NCBI GenBank assembly: GCA_949126835.1
Contig: OX421498.1
Span: 29,121,081-29,185,080, forward strand
From: Anisus vortex
Lineage: Eukaryota; Mollusca; Gastropoda; Planorbidae
Length of the DNA: 64,000 nt
Reading direction: 5' to 3'
The position numbers were made by a program, and so were the translations under genes. The notes under the pieces were generated by a model, which made no database searches, had not been told where the DNA came from, and saw only the letters and a list, made by a program, of their open reading frames with translations. Numbering within the stretch: position 1 is the first letter of the stretch; every line of letters starts with the position of its first letter. Of this stretch, positions 59,180-64,000 are shown one piece after another.

Positions 59180-60840
59180 TCACATATTCATTTTTCAGAT
59201 CTTCCACTGCTCCAATATCAAAGACCTTGCTGAAACCAAGCATTACGAAATTAACAGGCGCTTGGTGGCAGCTTTTCATAACGTTGGTTTTGGCTATAGG
59301 CTATAGGGCCTACTGGCATGGAGTCATTTTGCAAAGCTATGGGTATGGACTCTATGACAAACAAAACCTACAATGCCTACCTGAAAATTATTTTTTTTAA
59401 AACAAGGCGTTCAGCGACCACATAAACACTGGCGCTATTGACAAGGTTCACCAAATTTATGGAGCTCACAATAGGATGATGTGGTTGACATCACAATAAG
59501 CTTCGGTGGCTCATGGCACAAAGGGGGACATCTCCAAACATGGACTTGGAGTCGTCATTCAGTCGACCAGTGGCTTAGCTGTAGTTTTTTATGTCATGTC
59601 TATGCATTGTCAGGTAAGAATAGTTTTTTGTTCACACGCTTTTAAGAAGTTTTTTAAAATAAAAATAATTGTCTAATTTATTTTATAATTATGTACAATG
59701 GTTCCAAAATATGTTCTGTTACGGTACTAAAATTAAACATTTTTTTTTCAGCAATGCTCAACTAGACTACTGGGAAATGATATCAAAGAAAGGAAAAAAA
59801 CAGGTGTACAGCAAATGGTACAAGGGCTCTGAAAGTGAGCGCACCATGAACCACTCTGGCTCTGTTGGCCTCATGGATGTAGAAGCTGCCATAATCATGT
59901 GGCAACGGTCTATGAACTCTGGCCTAAGATACACGACATTTGTGAGCGATGGGGACTGCAAGACCTACAACGAATTACAGGCACTGGCAGTATTCCAATA
60001 AAAAAAGAAGAATGCACTAACCATGTTTCTAAGAGGCTTTGCACTGCACTGAGAAACCTAGTGTCCACTGAATCAAAGTTTGGCAATACACTAGGTGGGA
60101 TTAAGGCTGGAAGTCTATCACAGGTAAATATATTTTACTCAATAGTATGATCGCTATTATCACTGTTGTTTGTGAATTTTATTATAAATGACCAAATTTT
60201 AATTGATGTTTTTATGCTTTTTTTCATACCATTTTACCATAGGTTAAAATAAATCTGCTCCAGCATCACTACAAAAAGACTGTGTCCAGCATGTGCTCTA
60301 GTACTGAGGAGCTTAGAAAGAACAGCGTTCAACCATGCTTCTTCTACAGATGAAAACCCTCAGTATGGTGATTGCCCAGCGGGACTCAAGTCATGGTGCT
60401 ACTTGGAGAGAGCTCTTTTTCACAATTTACGTCCGCAGTAGCCTTATTTCAGAAAATGTTGCAAAAAAAAAAAGCCTTTTTACAAACGGCTCACTTCTGA
60501 CGATCTTCTTGAAAGATGTTTGTCAGACATGACCCAGAACGCAAATGAAAGCATTCATGCAAATATATGGACACAGTGTCCAAAACATTTATTTTTGGGC
60601 AAAGGCAGGTGGAAATTTGGACTTCTTTAGCAGTATCAGAGTTTAATTCTGGTAGTTTGGGGTTGAAAATTTTTTTTATTGAAAATTGGTTGTTCTGTTG
60701 CAAGTGTATCCTTGCTGAAAGACAAAAGGAGAGATGCCAAGCGCATTTTTAAATCTGAAAAAAGAAGGTTTGGAGGAGGAGAAAAGAAATAGCAACAGCA
60801 CAGGTAGTTGCTCAGCAAGAGAATCTTAGATTAGAAGGAG
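59180..60840 (+). pseudogene. Mutator-like transposase pseudogene with introns
   Basis: Fragments in order match the transposase domain of animal Mutator-like proteins. At about 59225-59280 there is EINRRLVAAFHNVGFG. At about 59490-59610 there is VDITISFGGSWHKGG, then AVVFYVMSMHCQ. A GT-AG intron follows (about 59614-59750). At 59751-60001 comes NHSGSVGLMDVEAAIIMWQR and RYTTFVSDGDCKTYNEL, then CTNHVSKRLCTALRNL and GGIKAGSLSQ. A second GT-AG intron (60124-60242) leads to VKINLLQHHYKKTVSSMCSS. Later pieces (SHGATWRELFF and QNANESIHANIWTQCPKHL) run to about 60800. A poly-A frameshift near 59795 and many stops make it dead. The reaction would be DNA cut-and-paste by a DDE enzyme. Confidence 0.85.
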
Positions 60841-60844
60841 GTAA

Positions 60845-63800
60845 AAGCTATGATGCTGTAAAGTTTTAACTTTGATGAGGATTTGTTAGCTTTGATGAAC
60901 TCTTTCTTCAGTTACATTTACTAGTTTCTTTCTAGATAGTGATTTTTAGTATCTTTCATTTGTATTTCGATTTCAGCAAGGATAAAATGACAACACAATA
61001 ACCAATATCCATTTGGCTTTTGATTTTTTACTTTACAATATTAAGTTTTATTGTGGACTGTTCTTACATTTAATACAGTTGTTTATTTCATGAGATTGAT
61101 ATTGAAAGAGTGAAGATACTTTTGATCAGATTAAAATTAGTTTTAGTTATCCAAAATTTTAATTATTTGTATCTTCAATGTTTCAAAGCAACTTATCGTT
61201 TTAAAAAATATGACTGTTCATTTTGTAAAACTGCATGGGTTCTCCATATTTAAAAATTTTAATTATTTACATTTTCAGAAATAGTTTTTATGTATCTTTT
61301 TCTATTAAACATTGTAGTAGGATATCATTTTTTTATGTATCATGGAAATTACTTTCTGCATTTTTCAGTTGTGTGGATTTTACTAGTGTAATATTGAGTG
61401 AAAAAATGTCAGTAACCACATATAAGATTAGATTGAAATTTGTTCTACCCTTCTTTATCATCAATATCTACATGTCAGAAGGGTTAGGTTTCATTTAAGA
61501 AAAAAAAAATACTTTAAAAAAAAATAATTTGGAGCTTATGTAAATATCTACATTTAATTATTATAGTAATTTTTATGATTTGTTTAGCTCTAATATAAGA
61601 GTTCAAGGCGTTGGTCTTAGAGTTATATACTTAAATATCGACTTAGCTTTTGAAAATAAATATTTTACTTTTAAACTTTCTTTTTGTATTTTCTCATTTG
61701 TGTGAATTTGAAGTGTGTAATATTGCAAGAGTTAAAATATTTCAGAAATGACCTGTTACAATATATTCAAATTACAGTTGCATGTTAATATGTTGTTTGT
61801 CGACAATGACAGAGTAGAAAATCTTAGAAAAGCATGGCTTAATTTCAAAATAAAAAAATTTTAGAATCATTTTGGTAAAAAATCATATTGAAATTTTTCT
61901 ATTTCAAATTTATCTACAAAATAAAAAAAATTGTACAAAATTCATTTTGTAAGTTACAACAATTTCCTTTTAAGGGTTCATGCAAAATAATATGTGGAAG
62001 ATGTGTGTTAATTGTTGTTTGATTTCTTAGAATTTCTACAAATAGTTTTTGCTACAATGATTCTACTAAAATGAAAAAAATGGTTTATTATGTAAACATG
62101 TTCGGCATCAAATGCCATAAAAATATTTTTTTTTACCCGTATTTCATTTTTAGATACATATTTTATCACTAGTATTAACTATCTATGACCTAAATAGAAA
62201 AAAACCCATAGTAATGCTAATTTAAAAAATCTTAGTGTTCCCCCCTGAAGATAAAAACTACAATAAAAACTGTAGACCTGTAGTTTCTATATATTATTAT
62301 GTTTAATCACATTATTGAGATAAGTATGTTAACATTATTATATTACCAACTATAAAAAAAAATACAGAAAATTGAAATAACATTCATTTAGGCTAAAATG
62401 TAAAGATATATGAAAATTTTTAAATTTTTGAACAAGGACAAACACCAAACAATTATGTTATTTTATAAAATGAGCTACCGTAATTCAATCTAAATATGTG
62501 TCTTTATGAGCTTTTACTATTTTACTTAAGCTATAGTTTTAGCTAGAGGTACACTTGAAATTCCTATACAATTCTGTACTGGAAATGAATTATTAGTATT
62601 TTATAATTTTTATTAAATGATAAAAGAAATTCACATCAAGACTAAAGCAGCAGTTTTTAACTTGTGCTATGCATTCACCTTGATGTACAGAAAAACATTG
62701 TACATTGGTAATATGGAATCAACAAACTAAGGGGCTTAATTTGTAGCTGAGTGCTGAAGTTAATTTAAAGTACTGGGTACAAAGTATAATCAGGGTGATA
62801 CAGGATAGAAGAAATATAGGGATCCACTGACCAAAGCAATATAATTTATATTTAATAATTATGTCAATATTTCAAATATGTATGCAGATTTGTTATAATA
62901 TATACAGTTGATAGTATCTATTGAACAAACCAACACAAATGTAATAATACCCATTCTTTTTTACTTTATTTTGAAACAAGTTAAAAAACACACGACATAA
63001 TAACAAGGTGTCCCTCATAGACTCTTGTTGGCAACAATAATAATGTCAATTATAATACTTATATAAAAGCTGTAAGTGAACACAATTATTAGGCCATTCA
63101 GTAGAAACTGGCATTCATGTTTTAAGCATTGAAACACTTTCACAAAGTAATGGTTCTGAGAATGAATCCATGTCTGCATTCAAACAGCCTTAAAAACCAA
63201 AGGCAAAAATATTTTTTGTCTCACTAGATTGGAAAGAGAACAAAAAGAACGACAGAAAAAAAAAGCATGTATTTATGAACTAATTATGTGCCAGGTATTG
63301 ATGAAATCATTTTAAAGTGAATAAATCTGAGAAAAACGACTGAGCAAACACCCTCCTGCAATTTCAGCTCCATGTGGTAAATTGTTCACCAATTTATATG
63401 TTAGCGGATTGTGTAGGCAGCACAAAGGTCAAACACATTATTTATGCTCAGGATATCATCATTGTCAAGCGCAAACAGGTCAAGTCCAAAATAGAAATTT
63501 TTCAGGAGAAGCAAAAAACTGCATAGATCTAGTAAACGAATCAACGTAGCCGTTTTAATAAGCAATAAAATTGTTCAAAATCTATTGGACGATACTACAA
63601 GATATTTTTAGACATCATGTAGAATATCCCAAAGAACATTTTGGTTAAAAAAAAATTGAAAATGTCCAACTTGGCCGGTTTGCGCCTGTCAACAACAATA
63701 TACTTTTGAACTGGCTGAATATTGCCCTTCAGGCAAAGCACCAGGTCATGATTTAGCGTTAAAGTAAACCACAGAACTGAGCTCACTTGTGCTAATACTA

Positions 63801-64000
63801 TGAACTGCTCAAATTTCTGAGAAAAAATTATTAATATTCTATAGCTCAGATTTACCCAGCACAAAAAAATTGATGTAGGAAACATCATGGATTCTGCAAG
63901 ACTAGAAAAGCAAATCATATAGACAAATAAATTAAAAACGCATAAATTATCTTTGCTTAATTAAAAAGCTACTCAAAATAATTAATCTAACAATTGGAGA
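60845..64000. other. AT-rich DNA, nothing recognised
   Basis: Both strands were read for gene-like frames. The longest, 63595-63918 on the minus strand, has no recognisable motif and ordinary intergenic composition. Confidence 0.45.

Noticed and set aside
59019..59279. 86-codon minus-strand ORF with a hydrophobic N-terminus
   Set aside because: Overlaps antisense to the Mutator-like transposase remnant and shows no family resemblance.
63595..63918. 107-codon minus-strand ORF near the window end
   Set aside because: No recognisable motif; hydrophobic composition is expected from AT-rich DNA. Not supported as a gene.

Overview
The window is animal nuclear DNA: intron-split genes with GT-AG junctions, AT-rich intergenic sequence, and many nested transposons and minisatellites. 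The mix of element types and the gene content suggest a mollusc, probably a gastropod snail. That placement is inference; no species can be read from the sequence.

Two ordinary host genes can be reconstructed, both on the minus strand. A three-exon small heat-shock (HSP20/alpha-crystallin) gene lies at 12051-17097 and encodes 173 residues. A ten-exon EDEM2 gene lies at 44297-57562 and encodes 1001 residues. All EDEM2 junctions join in frame. Its product is an ER-lumenal GH47 alpha-mannosidase-like protein of glycoprotein quality control, with a snail-specific insertion of a few hundred residues ahead of a conserved C-terminal tail.

Layout. 1-7257: a minus-strand Ty3-type LTR element with about 1.6 kb LTRs, reduced to gag-protease plus a scrap of RT. 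Its 5' LTR carries a nested solo LTR. 7258-8997: the hAT transposon that this element entered, also hit by a CR1/L2-like LINE tail. 9340-11263: hAT-type elements with CAGGGGTCGGCAACC-like ends. 12051-17097: the small heat-shock gene; its first intron opens with a minisatellite built from copies of the exon 1 splice donor. 18609-20541: microsatellites. 20542-26850: a second Ty3-type element with LTRs that look identical, a perfect tRNA-Pro primer site and one 909-codon ORF lacking RT. 27000-35080: LINE fragments, a hAT pseudogene with another hAT inside it, and SINEs. 35740-41290: mostly simple and tandem repeats, including a 1.2 kb array with a 26-bp unit. 41290-44296: likely EDEM2 3' UTR and flank. 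44297-57562: EDEM2, with LINEs, SINEs and tandem repeats in its introns. 57925-58997: a LINE copy. 59180-60840: an intron-containing Mutator-like transposase pseudogene. 60845-64000: AT-rich DNA with nothing recognised.

The most unusual points are: (i) the tandemly multiplied 5' splice site in the small heat-shock gene; (ii) two independent LTR elements that keep open gag-protease frames fused to RT or integrase remnants, one of them apparently moved recently; (iii) the large EDEM2 insertion that leaves the far C-terminal cysteine motif intact.
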